Below the pieces are notes generated by a model. That model saw only the letters and a program-made list of their open reading frames with translations. It ran no database searches and was not told the DNA's origin. A DNA stretch of 64,000 nucleotides from UBA12191 sp009937185 (GTDB lineage Bacteria; Planctomycetota; UBA8108; UBA1146), in assembly GCA_938075155.1 (NCBI GenBank), contig CALJGL010000020.1, forward strand, positions 10,012-74,011, written 5' to 3'. The translations under genes were made by a program, and so were the position numbers. Of this stretch, positions 41,151 to 49,775 are shown one piece after another. How positions within the stretch are numbered: position 1 is the first letter of the stretch; each line of letters starts with the position of its first letter.

Positions 41151-44038
41151 ACTGAGTCCTCCTCGTCGTCTTGTCCCATCTCGGACAAACTGGACTCTGC
41201 ATCGACGGTGACGCCGGCAAATGCTCTCTCCCAAGAATGGGAGAATGATTTGAGAACTCTCGTTTCAGGTTCCTCAGGGTTCAATATTTCTCGCACAACA
41301 TTTGTCGCACATTCCACAGCATCTATCTGGTCGTCCTCGGTCCATTTCGCCAGCATGACGGATGGACTCTCTGATTTACCGGGTAGACAGAAAAAGCCAA
41401 CTTCAATATCGGAAGAGACTTGCTTCCCATCGATGACAAGGGTGGGCGAAAAATGTTTGTAGAGGGGTAACTGCAGTTTCTTCCATGGGGTTTCTTTGCC
41501 AGGCCTTCGACCGTGATCTTTTTCGGGAGAGTGCCCATGATCACCGGTTTTATAATCGAAGATACGCCATGCTCCGGTTATCTTGTTGTAATCGATCCTA
41601 TCGATACGTCCGGAAACTCCTAAAGATTGCCCTTCGATCTCAAGTTTGCAATTCTTTGGGTCCAGATTGATTTCCGTGGCCACGATGTGCCAACCCTGAA
41701 ATCGTATTTTGGCTTGTTCTCGTGCCCAAATCTCGAGTCGTGCTTTGGCCTGTTCCACTTGAACTAAAACTGCTGCTCTCGGGTGGCGAGCTAATTTTCT
41801 TTTTGCATATTCTTGCAACCAGTTTTCAGCGGCTACATAGATTTCTTCGGCTTTCTTGAGTTCTCTATCGGTTTCAGATTTCCCATATTTCTCCAACACC
41901 CAATGAAGCATGTTTCCAAATGAGAGTGGATTGAGCTGGCGATCCCTGTCATGACAATCGCGTAAGCTCAACATGGTTTCCATTTGAAATAAAACAGGGT
42001 CTGTCAGCCAACGACCAAAAGCGGTGACCGAGATTTTTTCTGGGGGGAGAACACTTTTCCAGCGAGGCGGTCCAAGATCTGCGAGATCTGTATTTTCTGT
42101 TTCTTGTTCAGGTCTTTTTTCGGTGAGCAGGATTCGATGCTTATGATCGAGGAATGTCTTTAGTCGCTCTATGCCATTATTTCCGCGAAGAAGTAAGCGA
42201 CTCGGAAGCATGGGATTTCCTTCGGCATCTCTTGCTGCGAGTGCGATCGATACCTTTCGTCTTCCATCCAATAAGTTGTAAAGATGGTGACTGTCTCTTG
42301 CGACTCTTGCGTCGAATCCTGGAATATCTAATTCTCGTCGAAGTCTTTCTGGCAACAAGGGGTCCGAATTACTAGATCCCGAAAGTCGTCCTTCTGAAAT
42401 GCCGGACAAAATAAGATGAGGCGCATTGTCCATGGGGAGTTCTAGCCAGCCCAATGCCTCCATGCTGAGGCCATCGTCATCTTCGGGAAGCATCGCATCG
42501 GTCGTTAACTCGTGGATCAAATGGGCCAGTTCTTCACCGGAGAGGTGGCAAGCCGTCCAAAGTCCACAAGAGCGTAGATTTTCCAGAATCTCGACAAGGG
42601 TTTCAGAGCCGGATTCGGGCCAATTCGGCATTCCCTCTTCATCAGATCCCAATAATCCTGATAGGACTTCGATGTATTGATCGAGACGTTGAAGGAAATC
42701 ATCTTCCCGTCGATGGAGGGGAGCGAGAGCGGAGCTCAGTGCCGCAACTGCAGGAGGAGCCCCAGGATCATCTCCGAGTACGGGTTGCCGATCTCTGCAC
42801 CACTGATCCAGATCCTTGATCACGTTGATGGTTTTGCCCTGACGGTCAGTTCGACTAGGAAGCCATGACAATATTTCAGGATATCGGGCGAGGGCCACCA
42901 AGGCTCCTGAGGTTTCGTTGGAGATGGCGTCTTTGATTCCTGTGATCAATCGACCACAGGCTGTCAGGCTGTAAGGCTGACCTGCCGCGAGATGAAGTCC
43001 CATAGAATTCCGACGGAAGGTTTCCGAGATCCATGGCATCAGATCATTGTCTGCCACTCCCAGTCGAACATCGCTGGTTTTTTTGATCTCGTCTATTTGT
43101 GAAACATGATCGATCATCGCCAAAGCGAGGTCTTGTGGCGTGTCTGTAACGAGGAAGTGTTCCGGATCTGGCATCAACGTATTTTCCCATTCAGCCGGGT
43201 CGGGTCTTCCATATTCGTCGTAGAGATGTTGGTCTTGTTCCAGAGCGTCGATCCAGATTTCGCAGCGGGTGTGCTCCGCGAGCCACTCTCGAGTTCTTTT
43301 CGGGAGTTCCATCAAACCGATCAGGATGACTTCGGCTTGAGTTTGGGTCGGAGATCCATGGTTGAATCCGCTCTGACTGACATCCCAATCTCTCAAGAAT
43401 CCCTGTCTGCGGTTTTCGATTTTTTCTAATGCTCGTAAACGCAGGGCGCATTCCTGATCACGATCGGCGGCTATATGTGCCGCCGCGCCGGGGTTGAGGC
43501 CCTCAGTTCTCAAAGTGGTTGTGATTCTGGAAAATAGTTTGCCCATGGCCAGAAGACCTGAAGTGCCGCTCAGGTCAGGATCGATGCCCAGAGGTTCGAG
43601 GTCCTCGGAAGGCGAGGATTTTAACGCGAGTAACCATGAAATCTTTTCTTCAGCAGGAGTGACGAGGGGAAGGTCACGAGTCGTCAGGAGCTCTTCGAGT
43701 TGGCCCGGAGTTACGCAGGAAGGAGGCAGAAGGCTTCTACCGAGTTCCCCACAGAACTCCTGCAGGTACCTCATGAACAACCGGATGGCCCTTCGGCCAG
43801 GTAGGGCGGCGTGAAACCGTCTTAGGTCGACGGGAGAGCCCTCAGGGGCCTCTGTACCCATGCTGAGCATTCTGTGGGCGGCCAGCCTCAATACGAGGTC
43901 AGATTTTCCCAAAAAGACCTGTTTCATTTGTGACATGTCACTCCTTTTTCTCAGGTCATCTACGAGCGAATCGAGACATTCTGACAGAATATGAAATTGC
44001 CCCCTGAAAACTTCTTCGTCAACCCGGTCGCTACTCAT
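41147..44038 (-). CDS. addB: AddB-like PD-(D/E)xK nuclease protein
   Basis: 963 residues without Walker motifs, as in many AddB subunits. The C-terminal nuclease has G-V-S-G-R-I-D-R-I-D and W-R-I-F-D-Y-K-T-G-D, the catalytic D...D-Y-K pattern, then Q-L-P-L-Y-K-H for DNA-end binding. I cannot place the four iron-sulphur cysteines of B. subtilis AddB, so the cluster may be missing. Upstream of and coupled to addA; together they make a RecBCD-equivalent for recombination repair. Divergent from the ferredoxin-NrfD gene with only about 30 bp between starts. Confidence 0.75.
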   Translation of the reverse strand: MSSDRVDEEVFRGQFHILSECLDSLVDDLRKRSDMSQMKQVFLGKSDLVLRLAAHRMLSMGTEAPEGSPVDLRRFHAALPGRRAIRLFMRYLQEFCGELGRSLLPPSCVTPGQLEELLTTRDLPLVTPAEEKISWLLALKSSPSEDLEPLGIDPDLSGTSGLLAMGKLFSRITTTLRTEGLNPGAAAHIAADRDQECALRLRALEKIENRRQGFLRDWDVSQSGFNHGSPTQTQAEVILIGLMELPKRTREWLAEHTRCEIWIDALEQDQHLYDEYGRPDPAEWENTLMPDPEHFLVTDTPQDLALAMIDHVSQIDEIKKTSDVRLGVADNDLMPWISETFRRNSMGLHLAAGQPYSLTACGRLITGIKDAISNETSGALVALARYPEILSWLPSRTDRQGKTINVIKDLDQWCRDRQPVLGDDPGAPPAVAALSSALAPLHRREDDFLQRLDQYIEVLSGLLGSDEEGMPNWPESGSETLVEILENLRSCGLWTACHLSGEELAHLIHELTTDAMLPEDDDGLSMEALGWLELPMDNAPHLILSGISEGRLSGSSNSDPLLPERLRRELDIPGFDARVARDSHHLYNLLDGRRKVSIALAARDAEGNPMLPSRLLLRGNNGIERLKTFLDHKHRILLTEKRPEQETENTDLADLGPPRWKSVLPPEKISVTAFGRWLTDPVLFQMETMLSLRDCHDRDRQLNPLSFGNMLHWVLEKYGKSETDRELKKAEEIYVAAENWLQEYAKRKLARHPRAAVLVQVEQAKARLEIWAREQAKIRFQGWHIVATEINLDPKNCKLEIEGQSLGVSGRIDRIDYNKITGAWRIFDYKTGDHGHSPEKDHGRRPGKETPWKKLQLPLYKHFSPTLVIDGKQVSSDIEVGFFCLPGKSESPSVMLAKWTEDDQIDAVECATNVVREILNPEEPETRVLKSFSHSWERAFAGVTVDAESSLSEMGQDDEEDSV

Positions 44039-44067
44039 GGCCGAGAGTGCTCTGCACGGGTAGATTC

Positions 44068-45600
44068 ATGAGTATGAATTCCCGCAAAGACCCGTCCTAT
44101 GGATTTGTGATCGATAACCGCAGCTGTATCGGTTGTCACGCATGCACTGTGGCCTGCAAAACGGAGCACTCCGATCCTGTAGGAATTAATAAAACTTGGG
44201 TTCAATACCTCGAAAAAGGGGTCCACCCCAAGGCGGAGCGATCCTTCCACGTCATGAGGTGCAATCATTGTGCAAATGCGCCCTGTGTTGAGATTTGTCC
44301 GACAGCGAGTCTTTCTGTTCGTAAAGATGCCATCGTAGATTTCGATCCAGCTCGTTGTATTGGCTGCAAAGCTTGTATGCAGGCGTGTCCCTACGACGCC
44401 ATCGATATTCACCCCGAGACGGGGACAGCGACCAAGTGCAACTATTGTTCACACCGTGTCGATGCCGGGCGTGAACCGGCCTGTGCTGTGGTTTGTCCCA
44501 CAGGAGCCATCGTAACAGGGGATCTCTCGAATCCTGAAAGCAGGATTGCACGCCTTGTTGCTGGCGAGCCGACGATGGTGAGAAAACCCGAAAAAGGAAC
44601 TCTTCCAAAGATTCATTACATTGAGGGGCACATTGAAGCGCTCGACCCGTTGGCCAGTCATAGACCCCAGCGGACTCTTTGGGGGGAACGTCAGACTGAC
44701 GGAACAGATGATCGAACAGATATTCCTGCAGAGCCAGCAAGAGGTGCACCGACAAGATCCTACGATATCCAACAGCGTCATGCGCTCAGTTGGGGTTGGA
44801 AGGTCAGCGCATATCTTTGGACAAAGTCAGTGGCCGCAGGAGTCGTCATGGTTCCAGCATTACTCCTTCCTTTTGAGAGGCCTAGTCTCATCGATGCAGC
44901 TTTGGATAGCGCATGGCTTCTTGCGCTGATTTTCATGGCCATCACTGGAGCGTTATTAGTCGGCGATCTCAAGAAGCCGGAGAGATTTCTTTGGGTTCTA
45001 CTGAGACCCCAATGGTCTTCGTGGTTGGTCAGGGGAGCCTACGGGATCACTGTCTATAATGGGATTCTTCTACTCGGAATTCTGTTGAAGAGCAGAGTGT
45101 CTTCGTGGCCTGGATTGATCATCCTTATCTCCGGAGGAATTTTCGGCACTTTTGTCGCAGCGTACTCGGGTTGGCTCTTTGGCCAAGCCAAGGGCAGAGA
45201 CTTTTGGCAATCTGCCCTTTCTCCTTTGCATCTGACGTTACAAGCATGCGTGGCGGGGGCAGCAACTCTTTGGTTATTGGATCCTTCGGGGTTAGGTGAA
45301 CTTAAAGTTTGGTTGCTGGGATTCCTCATCTTGGAAACACCGTTCGTTCTCTTGGATGTTCATGGTCGTCATTCAACCGAAGCGGCCCGTAGAGCGGCAA
45401 AGTCGATTCTTGTTGGGCATCGAGGACGGCTTTATTGGCTCGGTGCTTTGGGCCTCGGTCGCCTGATACCGATCCTGTGGATCGTGTTTTTGGATTCCGA
45501 CAAGGGTTTAGCGGCAGTCCCAGCTCTTCTTGCACTACTTGGAATCGCGGTTTGGGAACATCTATGGGTGGAGGCGCCCCAACGTCTCCCCTTGGCTTGA
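44068..45600 (+). CDS. Fused tetra-[4Fe-4S] ferredoxin and NrfD-type membrane subunit
   Basis: 510 residues combining two subunits of Psr/Nrf-type complexes. Residues about 1-170 bind clusters through C-I-G-C-H-A-C-T-V-A-C, C-N-H-C-A-N-A-P-C-V-E-I-C-P, C-I-G-C-K-A-C-M-Q-A-C-P and C-N-Y-C...C-A-V-V-C-P. After a linker (about 175-235) come eight or so NrfD-type helices (about 240-505, L-S-W-G-W-K-V-S-A-Y-L-W-T-K, then G-D-L-K-K-P-E-R-F), the quinone-binding part. No signal is seen, so the ferredoxin part is cytoplasmic. Starts at GTG 44047 and ATG 44074 are alternatives. Ten bases before the next ATG. It passes electrons between quinone and the molybdoenzyme. Confidence 0.85.
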   Translation: MSMNSRKDPSYGFVIDNRSCIGCHACTVACKTEHSDPVGINKTWVQYLEKGVHPKAERSFHVMRCNHCANAPCVEICPTASLSVRKDAIVDFDPARCIGCKACMQACPYDAIDIHPETGTATKCNYCSHRVDAGREPACAVVCPTGAIVTGDLSNPESRIARLVAGEPTMVRKPEKGTLPKIHYIEGHIEALDPLASHRPQRTLWGERQTDGTDDRTDIPAEPARGAPTRSYDIQQRHALSWGWKVSAYLWTKSVAAGVVMVPALLLPFERPSLIDAALDSAWLLALIFMAITGALLVGDLKKPERFLWVLLRPQWSSWLVRGAYGITVYNGILLLGILLKSRVSSWPGLIILISGGIFGTFVAAYSGWLFGQAKGRDFWQSALSPLHLTLQACVAGAATLWLLDPSGLGELKVWLLGFLILETPFVLLDVHGRHSTEAARRAAKSILVGHRGRLYWLGALGLGRLIPILWIVFLDSDKGLAAVPALLALLGIAVWEHLWVEAPQRLPLA

Positions 45601-45610
45601 GGAGTCTCAT

Positions 45611-48460
45611 ATGAAAGACAAGATCAGCTGGATCGAAAAACTGGCAGGGCTTGTTGGCCTAGTTCCTAGTGAGCGTAAGTGGCCTGAGCCCAAGCCTTAT
45701 GGTGAGGGTCTTCTTAGATATCCGCCTTTCGAGAAATGGCTCGATGTCGAGGAGTTGGATAGCAAGAGAAAGCCCCGCCGCTTGGCGATGGTCCCTACGA
45801 CTTGCTTCAATTGTGAGGCCGCCTGCGGATTACTCGCCGCGGTGGATAAAGACAGCAGAGAAATACTTCGTATTGAAGGTAATCCATTGCACCCCGGAAG
45901 TCGGGGGAAGAACTGTGCGAAGGGGCCGGCGACTCTCAATCAGGTTCAAGACCCCGAGCGGATACTTCAGCCTATGCGGCGCGTGGGGCCCCGGGGAGAA
46001 GGAAAATTTGAACCGATCAGTTGGGATGCCGCTCTCGATCAAATCGCCTCATCGATACAAGAAAAGTTTGATTCGGATCAACATGACGAAGTGATGTATC
46101 ACGTCGGACGCCCCGGTCATGAGGGTGCTGTTGAAAGAGTTATCCAAGCATGGGGGATCGATGGGCATAATAGTCATACCACTGTTTGCTCTGCCAGCGC
46201 GCGCGCGGGTTATCAGTTCACATGGGGATACGATCGACCCGCTCCTGACCACGCTAATGCGCAACTGATTCTATTATTGAGTGCTCATTTGGAATCGGGT
46301 CATTACTTCAATCCTCACGCACAGCGGATCATGGAGGCGAAGGAACGTGGAGCACGAATCATCGTCATGGATCCTCGTCTTTCAAATACAGCATCTCGTG
46401 CTGATCTTTGGTTGCCGACACGACCTGGAACCGAGGGAGCTGTTCTATTGGCAGCTCTTCGGATCCTGATCGATGAGGGAAGAATCGATCTTCCTTTTGT
46501 CGAAAACTGGGTCGATTGGCGTGGGTATATGGAAGCGTTGCATCCGGAAGAAACACCTTCCGTAGATGTTTTCTTGAAGCGTTTTAGTGAACACTTGAAA
46601 CAGTGGACTCCAGCAGAGGCTGAGCAGTATTCGGGTCTTGAGGCCGGTAGTGTTCGCCAGTTGGCAGATGAAATTTATCGAGCTGGAAACCGGATTGCCG
46701 CCCATTGTTGGCGAAGTGCTGCGAGTGGAAATCTCGGGGGTTGGCAGATTGCCAGAGCTTTGGCGATTCTCAATGCCTTCACAGGATCTTTGGGGGTAGA
46801 GGGCGGAACATCTCCAGCGGGTTGGAACAAGTTCAAGCCTGCGTTCTTTACCACACCTGATCCCGGGAAGCGTTGGAATGAACTGATCTGGCCCAAGCAA
46901 TGGCCTACTTCATTCTATGAAATGAGTCATCTGTTACCGCATCTGGTAGAGGATGGTGTCGGCAAGATCGGGGTGTACTTCACTCGAGTCTTCAATCCTG
47001 TCTGGACTTATCCAGATGGGATGTCATGGATGAAAATGCTCTCTGACGAAGACAAGGTCGGGCTCCATGTTGCTATGACCCCGACTTGGAATGAGACCGC
47101 TTATTATGCCGATCTTGTATTGCCGATGGGGCATTCGACGGAACGGCATGATGTTCAAAGTTTAGAAACCCATTCCGCACGGTGGCTCTCTTTTCGTCAG
47201 CCGGTCTTTCGGGCGTTAGCCCGATTGGAAGGAAAACCCAGTGGCGACACTCGCGGATTTAATCCGGGGGAAGTTTGGGAAGAAGACGAATTTTGGATAG
47301 AGCTCTCTTGGCGTATTGACCCAGATGGCTCCAGAGGAATCCGGAAGCATTTCGAATCCCCATATCGCCCGGGTGAAAAGGTTACGGTCGAGGAGCAATA
47401 CCGACATATGTTCGAGAACAGTGTCCCTGGGCTCCCCGAAAAAGCAGCAGAGAATGATATGTCCCCATTCGAGTACATGAGTCGTGTTGGAGCACACGAA
47501 TTGCCCGGGGAAGCATATCTCCTACATGAAAAAGCAGTGGAACTCAAAGATGATGAATTACCCTTAGTGGATCCGCTTTCAGGCCTCGCAACCGTCGAAG
47601 GTAAGGTCGTAGGTGTGGCTGTCGATGGTGCGATCAGGCAGGGCTTTCCAACGCCCAGCAAAAAGGTGGAGATCTACTCCGGAATCCTCGCAGATTGGGG
47701 ATTTACTGAAGAAGCTCTCCCGGGTGTTCCTCAGAGTCATGTCGGCCCAGAGGAACTCGATCCAAAGATGGGAATCTACGTATTGGTTCCTACTTTCAGA
47801 CTTCCGACGATGATTCATTCTCGATCTGCAAATTCCAAACACCTGATGGAAATCTCTCATGCCAATCCGGTTTGGATTCATCCCGACGATGCTCAGCTCC
47901 ATGGTATTGACGATGGAGAACTGGTCAGGGTAGAGACTGAAATAGGCCATTTTGTGAACCGTGGAAGGATCACAGATGGAATCCGTCCGGGAGTCATCGC
48001 CTGTTCTCATCATATGGGAAGATGGCGTAAGGAAAATGGTCCTGGCTCTCGTTGGGCAAGTGCCACTGTGAAGTTTGAAGACATGCCGGATGGCAGTATT
48101 CGTATGCGTCGTCAAGAAGGGCCTAAGCCTTTCAAGAGTGACGACCCTGATAGTGAGCGTGGCTGGTGGGATGAAAGCGGTGTTCATCAAAACCTGGCTT
48201 TCCCTGTCCAGACGGATCCTGTCAGTGGGATGCATTGTTGGCACCAAAGAGTTCGATTGAGGGTTGCGAGCCCTACTGATAAATACGGTGACGTCGTCGT
48301 GAGTCCCGAAAAGTCCCGAGAGGCCCATCGTAAATGGATCGCGATGACTCGTCCCGCAGATCCAGATAAGAATGGTGGTCTACGTAGACCTCGCGAAATT
48401 CCAAGGCCACTGAGTCGGGATCCTGAGGCATATAATTTCAAAGTGAACGATGGAGAGTAA
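45611..48460 (+). CDS. Molybdopterin oxidoreductase catalytic subunit (Psr/Phs/Fdh group)
   Basis: 949 residues. An N-terminal [4Fe-4S] site C-F-N-C-E-A-A-C-G, with C-A-K-G downstream, molybdopterin-binding segments, and a Cys as likely Mo ligand (T-V-C-S-A-S-A-R-A-G), not Sec or Ser. The C-terminal MGD domain includes H-S-R-S-A-N and D-D-A-Q-L-H-G-I. No Tat twin-arginine signal is visible, so it appears cytoplasmic. The GAGGAG-preceded ATG at 45611 is the start, although an open frame begins at 45530. With the fused ferredoxin-NrfD partner it forms a two-gene quinone-linked complex. The substrate (sulphur, arsenic, formate or other) cannot be decided. Confidence 0.85.
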   Translation: MKDKISWIEKLAGLVGLVPSERKWPEPKPYGEGLLRYPPFEKWLDVEELDSKRKPRRLAMVPTTCFNCEAACGLLAAVDKDSREILRIEGNPLHPGSRGKNCAKGPATLNQVQDPERILQPMRRVGPRGEGKFEPISWDAALDQIASSIQEKFDSDQHDEVMYHVGRPGHEGAVERVIQAWGIDGHNSHTTVCSASARAGYQFTWGYDRPAPDHANAQLILLLSAHLESGHYFNPHAQRIMEAKERGARIIVMDPRLSNTASRADLWLPTRPGTEGAVLLAALRILIDEGRIDLPFVENWVDWRGYMEALHPEETPSVDVFLKRFSEHLKQWTPAEAEQYSGLEAGSVRQLADEIYRAGNRIAAHCWRSAASGNLGGWQIARALAILNAFTGSLGVEGGTSPAGWNKFKPAFFTTPDPGKRWNELIWPKQWPTSFYEMSHLLPHLVEDGVGKIGVYFTRVFNPVWTYPDGMSWMKMLSDEDKVGLHVAMTPTWNETAYYADLVLPMGHSTERHDVQSLETHSARWLSFRQPVFRALARLEGKPSGDTRGFNPGEVWEEDEFWIELSWRIDPDGSRGIRKHFESPYRPGEKVTVEEQYRHMFENSVPGLPEKAAENDMSPFEYMSRVGAHELPGEAYLLHEKAVELKDDELPLVDPLSGLATVEGKVVGVAVDGAIRQGFPTPSKKVEIYSGILADWGFTEEALPGVPQSHVGPEELDPKMGIYVLVPTFRLPTMIHSRSANSKHLMEISHANPVWIHPDDAQLHGIDDGELVRVETEIGHFVNRGRITDGIRPGVIACSHHMGRWRKENGPGSRWASATVKFEDMPDGSIRMRRQEGPKPFKSDDPDSERGWWDESGVHQNLAFPVQTDPVSGMHCWHQRVRLRVASPTDKYGDVVVSPEKSREAHRKWIAMTRPADPDKNGGLRRPREIPRPLSRDPEAYNFKVNDGE

Positions 48461-49079
48461 AGACGTGACCACTTCACTGCTGGAGGGACTTCCTCTTATT
48501 GTGGAGACTTCCCCTGAGTGGGCACCGTTAGCCTGCTCACGTTTAGACGAAGTTCTCCGCGATCATGCTTGGTGTGAATACAAGGCTGCGAGCGCAGGCC
48601 TTGGATTGATGGCCCGATTTCCAGAGAGTGAATTTCTACACCGGCCGATGGTCGCACTCGTTCAGGAAGAGATGTTGCACTTTCGTCAAGTCACAGATCT
48701 ATTGAAAGAGAGAGGAGTCTCTTTGGGGGCACCTCTACCGGATCCTTATGTGAAAAAGTTGCGGGGATTACTCTGTGCAAAAGGATCGGGCATTGGCGGA
48801 CTGGGCGATCACCTGATTGTGAACGCGTTTATTGAAGCACGCTCATGTGAACGATTTAGAGTCTTGTCGAAAGCATTGGCTGAAGGAACTGAGGAAGAGC
48901 GAACCCTCTCCGATTTTTATCAACGATTAGCAGATGCAGAAGGTCGGCACTGGGAGTCATTCCGAGACCTCGCCATGGAAGTATGTCCAGAAGAGGTCGT
49001 ATTGAGAAGAATTCATGAAGCAGCAGAGATTGAAGCTGAACTGATTTCAGAGATGCCAATAGAAGCAAGGATGCATTAG
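48450..49079 (+). CDS. miaE: tRNA-(ms2io6A37) hydroxylase-like diiron protein
   Basis: 209 residues of the MiaE ferritin-like family, which hydroxylates the modified adenosine at tRNA position 37. Visible: H-A-W-C-E-Y-K-A-A-S-A with a Glu in helix 1, E-E-M-L-H-F (E-x-x-H), E-A-R-S-C-E-R-F, and D-A-E-G-R-H-W (E-x-x-H). No miaA or miaB is present nearby. The ATG overlaps the molybdoenzyme stop by 11 nt and its stop overlaps the SDR start, so its membership of a redox operon is unusual for a tRNA enzyme. Confidence 0.85.
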   Translation: MESKDVTTSLLEGLPLIVETSPEWAPLACSRLDEVLRDHAWCEYKAASAGLGLMARFPESEFLHRPMVALVQEEMLHFRQVTDLLKERGVSLGAPLPDPYVKKLRGLLCAKGSGIGGLGDHLIVNAFIEARSCERFRVLSKALAEGTEEERTLSDFYQRLADAEGRHWESFRDLAMEVCPEEVVLRRIHEAAEIEAELISEMPIEARMH

Positions 49080-49753
49080 TGGCTCGGCAGGTGGTGGTCA
49101 CGGGTTGTAGTCGTGGAATCGGGCGCGCTCTCGTTGAAGCATTTCAGGAGAGAGGCATCCCAGTCGCAGGCTGTGCGAGAAGTTCGAATGCTGTCGCTGA
49201 ACTAGGACCTGACCCTCGATTTAGGCCGCTCGATGTTTGCGATGGTGACGGGCTAGAGGACTGGGTCCGAGATCTCGAAGCAGATCAATTTGAGGCGGAT
49301 CTGATTATTGCCAATGCTGGTATGCTCAATGTTCGCGCGCCATTCTGGAAGGTCTCCAATAAAGAGTTCTCAGATGTTGTCGATGTCAATGTGAAGGGAG
49401 TCTTCCAGACTCTCAAAGCCTTCACTCCCGGCATGATAGAGAGAGGCCGTGGCACTTTGGTTGCCCTATCTTCTGGGTGGGGTCGAAGTACATCACCCGA
49501 GGTGGCACCTTACTGTGCATCTAAGTTTGCTATTGAAGGACTGATGGGCTCGATTGCTCAAGAGCTTCCTAGTGGCTTAGCAGCTGTGGCTCTTTCTCCA
49601 GGTGTGGTTCATACAGAAATGCTGAAGCGAGCTTTTGGAGAAAAGGACGCCTCCATGGCAGTGGAACCCAGTGATTGGGGCAGGGAAGCGGTAGAATTTC
49701 TGCTGTCACTGGGGCCTGAGAACTCGGGGAGTTCTCTTTCATTTCAGAGGTGA
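49079..49753 (+). CDS. Short-chain dehydrogenase/reductase
   Basis: 224 residues with T-G-C-S-R-G-I-G (about 6-13, NAD(P) loop), N-A-G-M (NAG), catalytic Ser in L-S-S-G-W-G, and Y-C-A-S-K-F (YxxxK, as P-Y-C-A-S-K). The length fits classical SDRs, slightly short. The GTG start overlaps the previous stop (TAGTG). The substrate is unknown. Last gene of the 44-50 kb operon. Confidence 0.85.
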   Translation: MARQVVVTGCSRGIGRALVEAFQERGIPVAGCARSSNAVAELGPDPRFRPLDVCDGDGLEDWVRDLEADQFEADLIIANAGMLNVRAPFWKVSNKEFSDVVDVNVKGVFQTLKAFTPGMIERGRGTLVALSSGWGRSTSPEVAPYCASKFAIEGLMGSIAQELPSGLAAVALSPGVVHTEMLKRAFGEKDASMAVEPSDWGREAVEFLLSLGPENSGSSLSFQR

Positions 49754-49775
49754 TCCCAGCGGAGACCCTTTAATT

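Noticed and set aside
45530..45610. Upstream extension of the molybdoenzyme frame
   Set aside because: Lies inside the preceding gene; the ATG at 45611 has a clear GAGGAG site.
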